Positions 1 to 8,844 are shown, counted from the first letter of the stretch. The stretch is 63,865 bases of DNA from Rhizobium sp. Q54 (GCA_943328505.2 CALQAH020000008.1:1-63865), one strand, 5' to 3'. The notes: generated from the sequence alone by a model not told the origin. Numbers and translations: made by a program.

Positions 1-114
1 CAACTAAAAATGGAAATTAAAGAATATATAAACTATTACAATAACGACAGAAGCAAGTCCAATTTAAACAAAATGAGCCCGATACAATATCGAGCTCATT
101 ATTATCAAAATTAA
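1..114 (+). CDS. IS3-family transposase (OrfB, integrase core), C-terminal fragment
   Basis: This is the last 37 residues of an IS3-type transposase, open from the first base to a TAA at 112-114. The visible sequence has the family's C-terminal signature: a KEYINYYNNDR segment (E followed by YI.YYN..R), then the near-universal MSPIQYR motif. In the family the catalytic DDE glutamate lies just N-terminal to this, so most of the rve domain is outside the window. The protein would cut and join IS ends. It is truncated only by the window edge, so whether the element is intact cannot be judged. Confidence 0.85.
   Translation, partial: QLKMEIKEYINYYNNDRSKSNLNKMSPIQYRAHYYQN
72..100 (-). terminator. 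Hairpin inside the transposase tail, terminator-like on the minus strand
   Basis: Arms AATGAGC (72-78) and GCTCATT (94-100) pair perfectly and a second GATA/TATC step sits inside, with a CAA loop. Read on the minus strand the stem is followed by a T-rich TTTGTTTAAATT. It lies downstream of the minus-strand GH3 and lipoprotein genes and could stop their transcription before it runs antisense through the IS. Confidence 0.5.
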
Positions 115-161
115 TTATAAATTTGTCCAAACTTTTGGGTTCAGTCTAACTGAGGGATTTT

Positions 162-290
162 TTATGCGTTTGCTTTAGTGTCTTTTGTTATTGTAACCTC
201 CACACAACGTTTTCCATAACAGCTCATGCGTTTAGGTCCACATGAAACCAAAAACACAGAAACGAATAAAATTAAAAGTAACTTTTTCAT
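162..290 (-). CDS. Small lipoprotein (42 aa), unknown function
   Basis: A 42-codon ORF starts 2 nt after the stop of the GH3-family gene. The product begins MKKLLLILFVSVFLVSCGP: a lysine-rich n-region, a hydrophobic core and a lipobox (LVSC) with the modified cysteine at residue 17. The mature peptide of about 26 residues has two further cysteines (C24, C29) and a basic, hydrophilic tail. The spacing suggests translational coupling to the upstream gene. Its stop lies about 13 nt from the inferred end of the IS3-family element, so the 3' end may have been altered by insertion. Function is unknown. Confidence 0.65.
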   Translation of the reverse strand: MKKLLLILFVSVFLVSCGPKRMSCYGKRCVEVTITKDTKANA

Positions 291-292
291 AA

Positions 293-1819
293 TTATTTTT
301 TTGAGGCAATTTGCATGTTCTTTAACTGTTCCAAATAGTCGCGTTGGTTGGAAAGGCGAGGTATTTTATGTTGTCCACCCAATTTGTCTTGTTCTTTTAA
401 CCAATCGTAAAACAAGTTAGGTCGTGCCACATTAACAACTAACAAATTTAAAGTCATATTATTATAGCGTTTGGCTTCATAATCAGAGTTTAATGATTGA
501 AGCGTTTCGTCCAATGTTTTGGTAAAAAATGCCATGTCATTAGGTTGTTTTTTAAATTCTATCATCCATTCATGTGCTCCTTTTTCTTTTACTTTCATAA
601 ATATCGGCGCCACCGTATAATCAATCACTTCCGATTGCGTAAGCTGACAGGTTTTTGCAATTGCCATATCGGTATTTTCGACCATCAATTCTTCGCCAAA
701 CACATTGATATGATGTTTCGTTCTTCCCGAAACTCGAATGCGATAAGGATTTAAAGAAGTAAAACGTACGGTATCGCCAATTAAGTAACGCCAAAGTCCG
801 GCATTTGTAGTAATGACAACGGCGTAATTTTTAAACAATTCCACTTCCGATAAACGAATTACTTTTTGATGTTCCGTACCAAAAGTATCCATAGCAATAA
901 ATTCATAGAAAATTCCGTAATCTAACATCAATAATAAATCATTGGAATAATTCAGATCCTGAATCGCAAAAAATCCTTCGGAAGCATTGTAAATTTCGTA
1001 GTATTTAAAATTGGAAGAAGGCAAAATCTTTTGGTATTGTTCCCGATACGGTTCAAAATTTACACCGCCATGAAAATAAACTTCCAGATTGGGCCAGAGT
1101 TCTAACAAATTTTCTTTTCCAGTTTCGGTCAAAACTTTATTGAGCAACACCAACATCCATGAAGGAACTCCAGCAAAACTGGTTACGTTTTCATTTTTGG
1201 TTTCATTGATAATTGCCAAAAGTTTTTCTTCCCACTCATGCATCAATGAAACTTTATTGCTTGGCGTGCTACTAAATTCAGCCCAAATAGGCATGTTTTC
1301 AATTAATATGGCCGATAAATCGCCAAAATAGGTGTTGTTGTCTTCGTAAATTTGCTTACTGCCACCAAGTCGTAAACTTTTTCCCAAAAACATTTCGGAG
1401 TTTTCATTGTTGTTCAAATACATACACAACAAATCTTTACTTCCTTTATAATGACAATTCTCTAAAGCTTCATTGCTCACAGGGATAAATTTGCTTTTGG
1501 CATTGGTAGTTCCACTAGATTTGGCGAACCATTTTATAGGTGTATTCCAAAAAATATTTTGTTCTCCTTGTCGTGTTTTTTGAATTAATGGCTCTAAATC
1601 TTCATATGTTGAAACAGGTAAACGTTCCGAAAAAGTAGCATAAGATTTGATGCTTTCAAAATCAAATTGTTCTCCAACAGCAGTGTTTTCAGATAATCGA
1701 ATAAGGTTCATTAAGACTTCTTCTTGCACTTCATGCGGATATTTTAAAAACAACTCAATCTGATGAATGCGCTGTTTTAAAAACCAAGAAGCGATAGAGT
1801 TGACTATTGGAAAAGGCAT
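293..1819 (-). CDS. GH3 auxin-responsive promoter family protein (acyl-adenylate-forming)
   Basis: The 508-residue protein has the length and motifs of GH3-family enzymes, which are ANL-superfamily adenylating enzymes known in plants for joining amino acids to acyl acids. The ATP-binding loop reads SSGTTNAKSK at residues 101-110. A YYEIYNASEG block near residue 275 matches the second nucleotide motif, and LIGDTVRF near 347 matches the third. Bacterial members are common in Bacteroidota but their substrate is not established, so only the fold and adenylating chemistry are inferred. There is no signal peptide, so it is probably cytoplasmic. It is followed at once by a small lipoprotein gene. 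Confidence 0.85.
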   Translation of the reverse strand: MPFPIVNSIASWFLKQRIHQIELFLKYPHEVQEEVLMNLIRLSENTAVGEQFDFESIKSYATFSERLPVSTYEDLEPLIQKTRQGEQNIFWNTPIKWFAKSSGTTNAKSKFIPVSNEALENCHYKGSKDLLCMYLNNNENSEMFLGKSLRLGGSKQIYEDNNTYFGDLSAILIENMPIWAEFSSTPSNKVSLMHEWEEKLLAIINETKNENVTSFAGVPSWMLVLLNKVLTETGKENLLELWPNLEVYFHGGVNFEPYREQYQKILPSSNFKYYEIYNASEGFFAIQDLNYSNDLLLMLDYGIFYEFIAMDTFGTEHQKVIRLSEVELFKNYAVVITTNAGLWRYLIGDTVRFTSLNPYRIRVSGRTKHHINVFGEELMVENTDMAIAKTCQLTQSEVIDYTVAPIFMKVKEKGAHEWMIEFKKQPNDMAFFTKTLDETLQSLNSDYEAKRYNNMTLNLLVVNVARPNLFYDWLKEQDKLGGQHKIPRLSNQRDYLEQLKNMQIASKK

Positions 1820-1824
1820 TTATT

Positions 1825-1857
1825 TGAATTACGAATTATGAAATACGAATTACGAAT
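1825..1857. repeat. Short tandem TACGAATTA-type repeat in the leader of the GH3 gene
   Basis: Three imperfect 8-10 bp units (ACGAATTAT, TACGAAT, TACGAATG) lie in tandem directly upstream of the GH3-family start codon. It resembles short simple repeats scattered in flavobacterial intergenic DNA. No function is visible. Confidence 0.5.
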
Positions 1858-1914
1858 GATAACTTTACCAAAAATAGCAATTTTTGTTGAACTTGTATCT
1901 TTAATTCCGAACCA

Positions 1915-2709
1915 ATGACTTACGAAGGCGTTCTCACCAAAATGCAAACCGAGTTTTCAAACCCAATTCAATATTTTTTGGTTTTTGAAAATAGCTTTTT
2001 AAGCTTGAACCAACTGTTGGACAAATCACTTGAAATTAATTTTGTGGGTTACCAATGTTTGAATTGTGGGAAAAAGAAAAAAATTTTCCGTCAAGGATAT
2101 TGTTATGATTGTTTTATGAGCAGCGCCTCGGCAGGTGATTGGATTATGAAACCCGAACTCAGCACCGCACATTTAGATATTGAAGATCGTGATTTGGAGT
2201 ATGAAAAAAAGGTACAATTGCAACCACATATTGTGTATCTCGCATTATCAAGCGAAGTAAAAGTTGGAGTAACCCGAAAAACCCAAGTGCCAACGCGATG
2301 GATTGATCAAGGTGCCGTGCAAGCCATTCCAATAGTAGAAGTACCCAACAGATACCTAGCGGGAATCACTGAAGTGGCACTAAAAAATTTGTATGTCGAT
2401 AAAACCAATTGGCAAAAAATGCTCAAAAACGAAATTCCCGCAGCCGATTTATTGGAAGAACGCGCCAGTTTAAAATATATAATTCCAAAAGAAGCCCAGG
2501 ATTATTATGATTTGAACACAAACGATTTGTATGAGTTGCATTTTCCGGTTTTGGAATATCCAAAAAAAGTAATCTCATTAAACCTTGATAAAGTACCTAA
2601 CTTCATTGGAAAACTTAAAGGCATAAAAGGACAATACCTCATTTTTGAAGATGGAACCGTTTTTAATGTGCGTACTTTTGAAGGATATGTGGTGAGAATA
2701 AATGTTTAA
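1915..2709 (+). CDS. DUF2797 domain protein with a zinc-finger-like N-terminus
   Basis: The 264-residue soluble protein matches the DUF2797 family. Two CxxC pairs (C48/C51 and C63/C66) form a probable zinc site. They are followed by a VYLALSSEVKVGVTRK stretch near residue 108, a segment reminiscent of GIY-YIG-like folds, and by a conserved RWIDQGA motif. No biochemical role is established. The gene stands alone on the plus strand, divergent from the GH3 gene across 95 bp. ATG at 1915 is the first in-frame start and fits the family N-terminus. Confidence 0.8.
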   Translation: MTYEGVLTKMQTEFSNPIQYFLVFENSFLSLNQLLDKSLEINFVGYQCLNCGKKKKIFRQGYCYDCFMSSASAGDWIMKPELSTAHLDIEDRDLEYEKKVQLQPHIVYLALSSEVKVGVTRKTQVPTRWIDQGAVQAIPIVEVPNRYLAGITEVALKNLYVDKTNWQKMLKNEIPAADLLEERASLKYIIPKEAQDYYDLNTNDLYELHFPVLEYPKKVISLNLDKVPNFIGKLKGIKGQYLIFEDGTVFNVRTFEGYVVRINV

Positions 2710-3013
2710 ATAAATCTTACTTTTTTCTGTTCAAAAACCACCCTTATTTTTCCGCTAAAATATGTTAAAATTTCAAAGAAAGAAATTTCTTAACTTCCTT
2801 TGTTTTAGAGGTTTTTAAATATTTTTTTATTTTTAAATTATTGAAAATCAATATTTTAATAAAACAGATAAAAACGAAAATTAGTTCCAATTTGTTAAAA
2901 ACTAAACCCGATTGTGAATAAGTTTGGCTTTTTATAACCATAAGAATTCACAATCTTTGTAAGGTACACAAAGAGATAAAATCACAAATTAAAACAACAA
3001 TAATTTAAGTATT
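2710..3013. promoter_or_regulatory. AT-rich intergenic region with a 10-bp inverted repeat upstream of nrdB
   Basis: This 304-bp gap holds no credible ORF. Two perfect 10-bp arms, GATTGTGAAT (2910-2919) and ATTCACAATC (2946-2955), are 26 bp apart. A second short palindrome (CTTTGT/ACAAAG, about 2955-2973) follows. This placement suggests an operator or leader hairpin for the ribonucleotide reductase genes. It does not resemble the NrdR box I know from other bacteria. A TTTG at 2923 and AATCTTTG at 2952 could be a poor promoter, but their spacing is too wide. Confidence 0.4.
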
Positions 3014-3991
3014 ATGCCAAAAACAGAACCAATTTTACAAGAAAACAAAAATCGTTTTGTGATTTTCCCCATAAAACACCACGATATTTGGGAATGGTAC
3101 AAGAAAATGGAAGCCAGTTTTTGGACTGCAGAGGAAATCGATTTGTCTCAAGATTTAAGCGATTGGAACAATAAATTAAATGCAGACGAGAAATATTTTA
3201 TCAAACATATTTTAGCATTTTTTGCAGCTTCGGATGGGATTGTCAACGAAAACTTAGCGGAGAATTTTGTCAACGAAGTACAATATGCTGAAGCCAAATT
3301 TTTCTATGGTTTTCAAATCATGATGGAAAACATTCATAGCGAAACCTATTCGCTTTTGATTGATACTTATGTAAAGGATGAAGCAGAAAAAAGTGAATTG
3401 TTCAACGCTTTAGATGTTTTTCCAGCCATTAAGAAAAAAGCGGATTGGGCTTTGAAGTGGATTGAATCCGATTCGTTTGCCGAAAGATTGATTGCTTTTG
3501 CAGCCGTTGAAGGTATCTTTTTCTCAGGAGCATTTTGTTCAATCTATTGGTTGAAAAAAAGAGGTTTAATGCCGGGATTAACGTTCTCAAACGAATTAAT
3601 TTCTCGTGACGAAGGGGTACATTGTGATTTTGCGGTGCATTTGCACAACCATCACTTGATTCATAAAGTCCCTAAAAAGCGTATTAGAGAAATTATTGTA
3701 GATGCTTTAAACATCGAAAGAGAATTCATTACCGAATCACTTCCTGTGAGTTTGATTGGAATGAATTCAGGCTTGATGACACAATATTTAGAATTTGTAA
3801 CGGATAGATTATTGGTAGAATTGCATTGCGAAAGAGAATACAACACTGCAAATCCATTTGATTTTATGGACATGATTTCATTACAAGGGAAAACAAATTT
3901 CTTTGAAAAGAAAGTAGCCGAATATCAAAAATCGGGTGTAATGAACACCGATTCCGATGCGCAAAAAATTAGTTTCGACGCAGATTTCTAA
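3014..3991 (+). CDS. nrdB: Ribonucleoside-diphosphate reductase class I, beta (radical) subunit
   Basis: NrdB houses the di-metal centre and stable tyrosyl radical used by NrdA to reduce ribonucleotides to deoxyribonucleotides. The 325-residue protein keeps every expected ligand at the family spacing: D74, E105, H108, radical-type Y112 (in IHSETY), E166, E200 and H203. The offset from the E. coli protein is a constant 38 from the second to the last ligand. This predicts a functional tyrosyl-radical enzyme. It is followed by nrdA after 217 bp that contain a structured repeat. The gene order beta then alpha is common in this phylum. Confidence 0.96.
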   Translation: MPKTEPILQENKNRFVIFPIKHHDIWEWYKKMEASFWTAEEIDLSQDLSDWNNKLNADEKYFIKHILAFFAASDGIVNENLAENFVNEVQYAEAKFFYGFQIMMENIHSETYSLLIDTYVKDEAEKSELFNALDVFPAIKKKADWALKWIESDSFAERLIAFAAVEGIFFSGAFCSIYWLKKRGLMPGLTFSNELISRDEGVHCDFAVHLHNHHLIHKVPKKRIREIIVDALNIEREFITESLPVSLIGMNSGLMTQYLEFVTDRLLVELHCEREYNTANPFDFMDMISLQGKTNFFEKKVAEYQKSGVMNTDSDAQKISFDADF

Positions 3992-4024
3992 AATAAAAAG
4001 ATGCTGAAATAATTCAGTATACAT

Positions 4025-4132
4025 AGCCCTGATAGTAGTGAAAATCCTTTTTATTTCGTCAGTTCGAGTTCTCTTAAAGGGAGTATCGAGGACAAGAAAT
4101 AAAAAGATTTAACGGATAGCGGGACAAGCTCC
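4025..4132 (+). ncRNA. flavo-1-like structured intergenic element, copy 1 (between nrdB and nrdA)
   Basis: The element starts AGCCCTGATAG and ends AACGGATAGCGGGACAAGCTCC-like (last bases 4132). In between is a perfect 11-bp stem, CTTTTTATTTC (4047-4057) with GAAATAAAAAG (4096-4106). A copy with the same flanks but an unrelated hairpin lies at 32292. From memory this matches the flavo-1 RNA family of Flavobacteria, whose function is unknown. The hairpin loop (4058-4095) carries an extra GTTCGAG...TATCGAG module that looks like another flavobacterial repeat nested inside. Confidence 0.6.
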
Positions 4133-4208
4133 AAATAGCAAACAAACAATTGAATACAAATAACCCCGAAATAGCGAAGGGATTCTCTATTTCACAAAAT
4201 CAAAAATT

Positions 4209-6641
4209 ATGTACGTAATAAAAAGAGATGGCCACAAAGAGCCAGTGATGTTCGACAAGATCACAGAGAGAATCAAAAAACTTTGTTATGGTTTAAATGA
4301 TTTAGTAGATGCAGTAAAGGTAGCCATGCGTGTTATCGAAGGGCTTTATGATGGCGTTTCCACTTCTGAATTAGATAATCTTGCGGCTGAAACCGCAGCC
4401 TCAATGACCATAGCTCACCCAGATTACGCTCAACTGGCGGCGAGAATTGCAATTTCAAATTTGCATTCCAACACCAAAAAATCCTTCTCGGAAACCATGA
4501 ATGAAATGTATCATTATGTGAATCCAAGAACCAACCTTGAAGCTCCTCTTCTTTCGGAAGAAGTACATAAAGTAATCATGGAGAATGCAGAATTCTTGAA
4601 TTCTCACGTGATTTATACCAGAGATTTTAACTACGACTATTTTGGTTTCAAAACCCTAGAACGTTCTTACTTGTTACGAATTAACGGAAAAATAGTAGAA
4701 CGCCCACAACATATGTTAATGCGTGTTGCCGTTGGAATTCACCTTAACGATTTGGAAGCAGTGATAGAAACCTACGACTTAATGTCGAAAAAATTCTTTA
4801 CACACGCTACACCAACCTTGTTCAACGCAGGAACACCAAAACCACAAATGTCTTCTTGCTTCCTTTTGGCAATGCAAGATGACAGTATTGATGGTATTTA
4901 CGATACACTAAAACAAACTGCTAAAATCTCGCAATCGGCAGGAGGAATTGGACTTTCTATTCACAATGTTCGTGCAACAGGCTCCTATATTCGTGGTACG
5001 AACGGAACGTCCAACGGAATTGTTCCGATGTTAAGAGTTTTCAATGACACAGCTCGTTATGTAGATCAAGGTGGAGGAAAACGGAAAGGTAGCTTTGCGA
5101 TTTACATCGAAACGTGGCATGCTGATATTTTTGAATTCCTAGATTTGAAAAAAAATACGGGTAAAGAAGAAATGCGTGCAAGGGATTTATTCTTTGCGAT
5201 GTGGACCTCGGATTTATTCATGAAACGCGTTCAGGAAGACAGTTATTGGACCCTAATGTGTCCTAACGAATGTCCGGGATTGTACGATGTTTATGGTGAT
5301 GAATTTGAAGCAAAATATATCGATTATGAAACGCGTGGCAAAGGCAGAAAAACCATCAAAGCACGTGAATTGTGGGAAAAAATATTGGAATCCCAAATTG
5401 AGACCGGAACTCCTTACATGTTGTACAAAGATGCAGCCAACAGAAAATCAAATCAGAAAAATTTAGGTACTATTCGTTCTTCGAATTTGTGTACCGAAAT
5501 TATGGAATATACTTCGAAAGATGAAATTGCAGTGTGTAACTTGGCTTCTATTTCGTTGCCAATGTTCATTAACAATGGCGCTTTCGATCACGATTTGTTG
5601 TTTAAAGTAACCAAACGTGTTACAAGAAACTTGAATAAAGTAATCGATAGAAATTATTATCCAGTAAAAGAAGCTGAGAATTCTAACTTGCGTCACCGTC
5701 CAGTTGGATTAGGTGTTCAAGGTTTGGCGGATGCTTTCATTTTGTTAAGAATGCCTTTCACCAGCGATGAAGCCAAAAAATTAAACCAAGAAATCTTCGA
5801 AACCCTTTATTTTGCTGCAGTTACTGCATCTATGGAAATGGCAAAAGAGGAGGAACCTTATTCTTCTTTTAAAGGTTCGCCAATTTCACAAGGAGAATTC
5901 CAACACAACCTTTGGGGATTAAAAGATGAAGAACTTTCCGGAAGATGGGATTGGGGTGCTTTGAGAAAAGAAGTGATGAAACATGGGGTGAGAAATTCTC
6001 TTTTAGTAGCGCCAATGCCAACGGCTTCGACATCACAAATTTTGGGGAACAACGAAGCTTTTGAACCGTATACGTCTAATATTTATACCCGTCGTGTTTT
6101 GTCGGGAGAATTTATTGTAGTCAACAAACACTTGTTGGAAGACTTGGTAAAACAAGGCTTGTGGAACGAAGATTTGAAACAAGAAATCATGCGTCACAAT
6201 GGTTCAGTGCAAAACATTGATGCCATTCCGCAGGATTTGAAGGAATTGTACAAAACAGTTTGGGAAATGTCCATGAAAGACATTATCGATATGTCGAGAC
6301 ACAGAGGTTATTTTATTGACCAATCGCAATCGTTGAACTTGTTTATGCAAGATGCCAATTATTCTAAATTAACATCGATGCACTTTTACGCTTGGCAAAG
6401 TGGCTTGAAAACGGGAATGTATTATTTGAGAACAAAAGCGGCGGTAGATGCTATCAAATTCACATTGAATAATGATAAAAAAGCAGAACCAATTGAAGTG
6501 GAAGAACAAGCAGTAGAGCAATTATTGCAACCTATTGCTGTTTTAGACGAACCTACCGAAATGACCGCTGAAGAATACCGCGCAATGGTTGAGCTAGCAA
6601 GAAATGCTGGCCCAGAAGATTGCGAAATGTGTGGATCTTAA
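4209..6641 (+). CDS. nrdA: Ribonucleoside-diphosphate reductase class I, alpha (catalytic) subunit
   Basis: NrdA binds ribonucleoside diphosphates and performs the radical-based 2'-OH reduction with NrdB. The 810-residue protein opens with an ATP-cone allosteric domain ([18 protein letters not shown]), so dATP feedback control is expected. The catalytic core carries the substrate-site cysteine in PQMSSCF, the NLCTEI block, and the family segment [14 protein letters not shown]. The C-terminus has the swinging redox pair C805/C808 (CEMCGS) that takes electrons from thioredoxin or glutaredoxin. The gene is preceded by nrdB and a structured element, and followed by a weak terminator. It is full length. 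Confidence 0.96.
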   Translation: MYVIKRDGHKEPVMFDKITERIKKLCYGLNDLVDAVKVAMRVIEGLYDGVSTSELDNLAAETAASMTIAHPDYAQLAARIAISNLHSNTKKSFSETMNEMYHYVNPRTNLEAPLLSEEVHKVIMENAEFLNSHVIYTRDFNYDYFGFKTLERSYLLRINGKIVERPQHMLMRVAVGIHLNDLEAVIETYDLMSKKFFTHATPTLFNAGTPKPQMSSCFLLAMQDDSIDGIYDTLKQTAKISQSAGGIGLSIHNVRATGSYIRGTNGTSNGIVPMLRVFNDTARYVDQGGGKRKGSFAIYIETWHADIFEFLDLKKNTGKEEMRARDLFFAMWTSDLFMKRVQEDSYWTLMCPNECPGLYDVYGDEFEAKYIDYETRGKGRKTIKARELWEKILESQIETGTPYMLYKDAANRKSNQKNLGTIRSSNLCTEIMEYTSKDEIAVCNLASISLPMFINNGAFDHDLLFKVTKRVTRNLNKVIDRNYYPVKEAENSNLRHRPVGLGVQGLADAFILLRMPFTSDEAKKLNQEIFETLYFAAVTASMEMAKEEEPYSSFKGSPISQGEFQHNLWGLKDEELSGRWDWGALRKEVMKHGVRNSLLVAPMPTASTSQILGNNEAFEPYTSNIYTRRVLSGEFIVVNKHLLEDLVKQGLWNEDLKQEIMRHNGSVQNIDAIPQDLKELYKTVWEMSMKDIIDMSRHRGYFIDQSQSLNLFMQDANYSKLTSMHFYAWQSGLKTGMYYLRTKAAVDAIKFTLNNDKKAEPIEVEEQAVEQLLQPIAVLDEPTEMTAEEYRAMVELARNAGPEDCEMCGS

Positions 6642-6666
6642 TTAGAAAAAGAAAAAAGAGTAAAGA

Positions 6667-6704
6667 AAAGCAGCTGTCGAAAAGAGGGCTGTTTTCTTGT
6701 TTTT
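6667..6704 (+). terminator. Probable terminator after nrdA
   Basis: AAAGCAGC (6667-6674) pairs with GCTGTTTT (6688-6695) with one wobble, followed by a T-rich run. It is 25 nt after the nrdA stop. Confidence 0.5.
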
Positions 6705-6708
6705 GAAA

Positions 6709-6859
6709 CTATTTCCCGCTTTCCGTTTTAATCTTTTTAAGATTGATTTCCTTTTCGCTGTGCTTCATGGCAATCCTAAAAAGGATTTTCACTGCATACA
6801 AGCGAAGCGAATTGACCGAACAGAAATTTAAATAGAAGCCTTGTGAGGTAATCGGGGCT
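6709..6859 (-). ncRNA. flavo-1-like element, copy 3 (minus strand, expanded)
   Basis: On the minus strand this reads AGCCCCGATT at its 5' end (6859-6850) and AAAACGGAAAGCGGGAAATAG at its 3' end, the same flanks as the copies at 4025 and 32292. The central AGTGAAAATCC is identical to copy 1, and the inner stem (AATCCTTTTTAGGATT with AATCTTAAAAAGATT) is again different in sequence. About 56 nt of extra sequence separates the 5' flank from AGTGAAAATCC, so it is an expanded or interrupted copy. A minus-strand ORF through it is probably spurious. Confidence 0.5.
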
Positions 6860-6872
6860 AAAAAAGAAAAAA

Positions 6873-7346
6873 ATGAAGCTAATCCGAACAAATTCAAACC
6901 ATCCCGATTTCCAAAAGTTGACCTCACTATTCGACGAATATCTTATTGATATTGATGGCGATGAAAAAGACTTTTTTGCACAATACAACCAAATTTATAT
7001 TGATAATGTTATCCTATGTTATGAAAATGAGATTGCGGTGGGTTGTGGTGCTTTTAAAAAATCAGAAAGCCAAGTAGCCGAAATTAAACGAATGTTTGTT
7101 TCTGTTGAACAACGCGGTAAAGGTATTGCGTTTAAAATTTTAACCGAATTAGAAATTTGGGCAATAGAATTAAACCATACTTCTTGCATTTTAGAAACCT
7201 CTTACAAGTTAGAAAATGCGATTGCTTTATATAAAAAAACAGGCTATGTAATTACCAAAAATTACGAACAATATATTGGTGTAGAAAGTAGTGTTTGTAT
7301 GCAAAAAAATCTTAAAATAAAGTTATCTTTAACTTCTAAAATTTAA
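6873..7346 (+). CDS. GNAT-family N-acetyltransferase
   Basis: The 157-residue protein fits a single-domain GNAT enzyme that moves an acetyl group from acetyl-CoA to an amine. The acetyl-CoA pyrophosphate loop reads EQRGKGIA (a Q/RxxGxG/A motif) around residues 84-91, after the strand IKRMFVSV. The region AIALYKKTGYV near residue 120 matches the conserved C-terminal helix-strand (NA..LY.K.GF). The last ten residues (KIKLSLTSKI) extend beyond the usual end. The substrate cannot be told. It stands between a minus-strand structured repeat and dgt. Confidence 0.85.
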   Translation: MKLIRTNSNHPDFQKLTSLFDEYLIDIDGDEKDFFAQYNQIYIDNVILCYENEIAVGCGAFKKSESQVAEIKRMFVSVEQRGKGIAFKILTELEIWAIELNHTSCILETSYKLENAIALYKKTGYVITKNYEQYIGVESSVCMQKNLKIKLSLTSKI

Positions 7347-7374
7347 AATCGTAATCAATACCCAAGGCGTACCC

Positions 7375-7403
7375 GAATTTTTTGGAGCGCAGCGGAAAAA
7401 ATC
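7375..7403. repeat. T6/A6-flanked GC-rich repeat, weak hairpin
   Basis: TTTTTT and AAAAAA flank a GC-rich GGAGCGCAGCGG core between the acetyltransferase and dgt. It could form a short bidirectional terminator-like hairpin. Its GGAGCG(C/A)AGC core recurs inside lysC near 41400. Confidence 0.35.
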
Positions 7404-7412
7404 TTCAATTTA

Positions 7413-8756
7413 ATGAACTGGGAACAACTATTATCTCTAAAACGCCAAGGTGACACAAGTAAAAGATTGCGAAAAGAACAGGACGATACGCGTTTGGGTT
7501 TTGAAGTGGACTATGACCGAATAATCTTTTCGGCGGCTTTTCGTAGTTTGCAAGACAAAACACAAGTGATTCCACTTTCCAAAACCGATTTTGTGCACAC
7601 ACGTTTGACACATAGTTTGGAAGTTTCGGTAGTGGGACGTTCCATAGGAAGATTGGTTGGAAAAAAAATCATCGAGAAATATCCGTATCTGCAGGAAATA
7701 CATGGGTTTCAAGCAAATGACTTTGGCGCCATTGTAGCGGCGGCTTCTTTAGCTCACGATATTGGTAATCCACCTTTTGGGCATTCGGGAGAGAAAGCCA
7801 TTGGCGAATATTTTTCCATTGGAAAAGGACAAAAATTTAAAGACCAACTCACCGACAAGCAATGGCAGGATTTAATCGATTTTGAAGGCAATGCCAATGG
7901 TTTTTCAGTGCTTACAAGTTCTCGCCCAGGGATTGAAGGAAGTTTGCGTTTATCCTATGCCACACTGGGCGCTTTCATGAAATATCCAAAAGAAAGTTTG
8001 CCCAAAAAACCAACTTCTAACATCGCCGATAAAAAATATGGTTTTTTCCAAACGGATGCAGCTTTCTTTAAAGAAGTCGCTACCGAATTGGGATTGATTC
8101 CCAACAAAACGGGGAATGATATTGGTTACGAAAGACATCCGTTGGCTTATTTGGTAGAAGCCGCCGACGATATTTGTTACACCATAATTGATTTTGAAGA
8201 TGGCATCAATTTGGATTTGGTTTCCGAGGATTTTGCTTTGGAATATTTGATAAAATTGGTGAAAGACAGCATCGATACACAGAAATACAATACGTTAACA
8301 ACCAAAGAAGATCGGATCAGTTATTTGCGTGCCTTGGCAATTGGCAATCTGATAAACGATGCCGTAAAAGTTTTTATAGAAAACGAAAGCGCTATTTTAG
8401 AGGGAAATTTTCCGCATGCTTTAACAGACAGAAGCAAGTACAAAGCCCAAATGGATGATATTATAAAATTGAGCGTTAAGAAAATTTACAACAGCCGCGA
8501 GGTGATTGAAAAAGAACTTTCGGGTTATCAAATTATCAATAACCTTTTGGACAAATTTATCACGGCTTACAATAATAATCACGATGGGAAAGCAACTAAT
8601 TATGATAAATTATTGTTGAAAATATTGCCTGAAAAGCATCACTTGGTAAAAGAAAATTTATATGAAAGACTGCTGCATATTTGCCATTTTATTTCCTTGC
8701 TTACCGATGGTAACGCATTGATTTATAATAAAATTATAACTTCAAACAGCTATTAA
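7413..8756 (+). CDS. dgt: Deoxyguanosinetriphosphate triphosphohydrolase (dGTPase)
   Basis: dGTPases hydrolyse dGTP to deoxyguanosine and triphosphate and help set dNTP pools. The 447-residue protein has the HD-domain signature of the Dgt family: RLTHSLEV near residue 64-71 with metal-ligand H67, and AHDIGNPPFGHSGE with H115 and D116. An AADDICY block near residue 250 supplies the last metal ligand. The N-terminal RTPFRRDRARI-type opening is replaced by a shorter DDTRLGFEVDYDRI segment, as in Bacteroidota members. It lies downstream of nrdB/nrdA, giving a local dNTP-metabolism cluster. Confidence 0.92.
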   Translation: MNWEQLLSLKRQGDTSKRLRKEQDDTRLGFEVDYDRIIFSAAFRSLQDKTQVIPLSKTDFVHTRLTHSLEVSVVGRSIGRLVGKKIIEKYPYLQEIHGFQANDFGAIVAAASLAHDIGNPPFGHSGEKAIGEYFSIGKGQKFKDQLTDKQWQDLIDFEGNANGFSVLTSSRPGIEGSLRLSYATLGAFMKYPKESLPKKPTSNIADKKYGFFQTDAAFFKEVATELGLIPNKTGNDIGYERHPLAYLVEAADDICYTIIDFEDGINLDLVSEDFALEYLIKLVKDSIDTQKYNTLTTKEDRISYLRALAIGNLINDAVKVFIENESAILEGNFPHALTDRSKYKAQMDDIIKLSVKKIYNSREVIEKELSGYQIINNLLDKFITAYNNNHDGKATNYDKLLLKILPEKHHLVKENLYERLLHICHFISLLTDGNALIYNKIITSNSY

Positions 8757-8780
8757 TTTTTAGTTAAATTGAATGAAAAA

Positions 8781-8812
8781 ATTGCCTTTTAGTTACAAAT
8801 AAGGTATGTTTG
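8781..8812 (+). promoter_or_regulatory. Bacteroidota-type promoter for the M36 protease gene
   Basis: The -7 element TATGTTTG is at 8805-8812, and a weak -33 element (ATTG, 8781-8784) lies 20 bp upstream. The start point would be near 8818, which excludes an upstream in-frame ATG at 8806 and supports the start at 8845. Confidence 0.55.
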
Positions 8813-8844
8813 CTCCAAAAAATTTAAAAACTCTTTATAATTTT

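Larger units (their letters stand above)
1..149 (+). mobile_element. Right end of an IS3-family insertion sequence
   Basis: The window opens inside an IS3-family element. The coding part is the C-terminus of the transposase (1-114). It is followed by a terminal-repeat-like stretch at about 124-149 (TGTCCAAACTTTTGGG followed by TTCAGTCTAA), which resembles the ends of IS3/IS150-type elements. The left end is outside the window. The exact outer boundary, 143 or about 149, cannot be fixed without the left inverted repeat and the target duplication. Confidence 0.75.

Noticed and set aside
6709..6988. Minus-strand ORFs of 70-72 codons after nrdA
   Set aside because: They lie in a repeated structured element and overlap the start of a clear acetyltransferase gene on the other strand.
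8806..8844. N-terminal extension of the M36 protease starting MFAPKN
   Set aside because: It would place 13 residues before a perfect signal peptide, and the ATG lies within the promoter -7 element.
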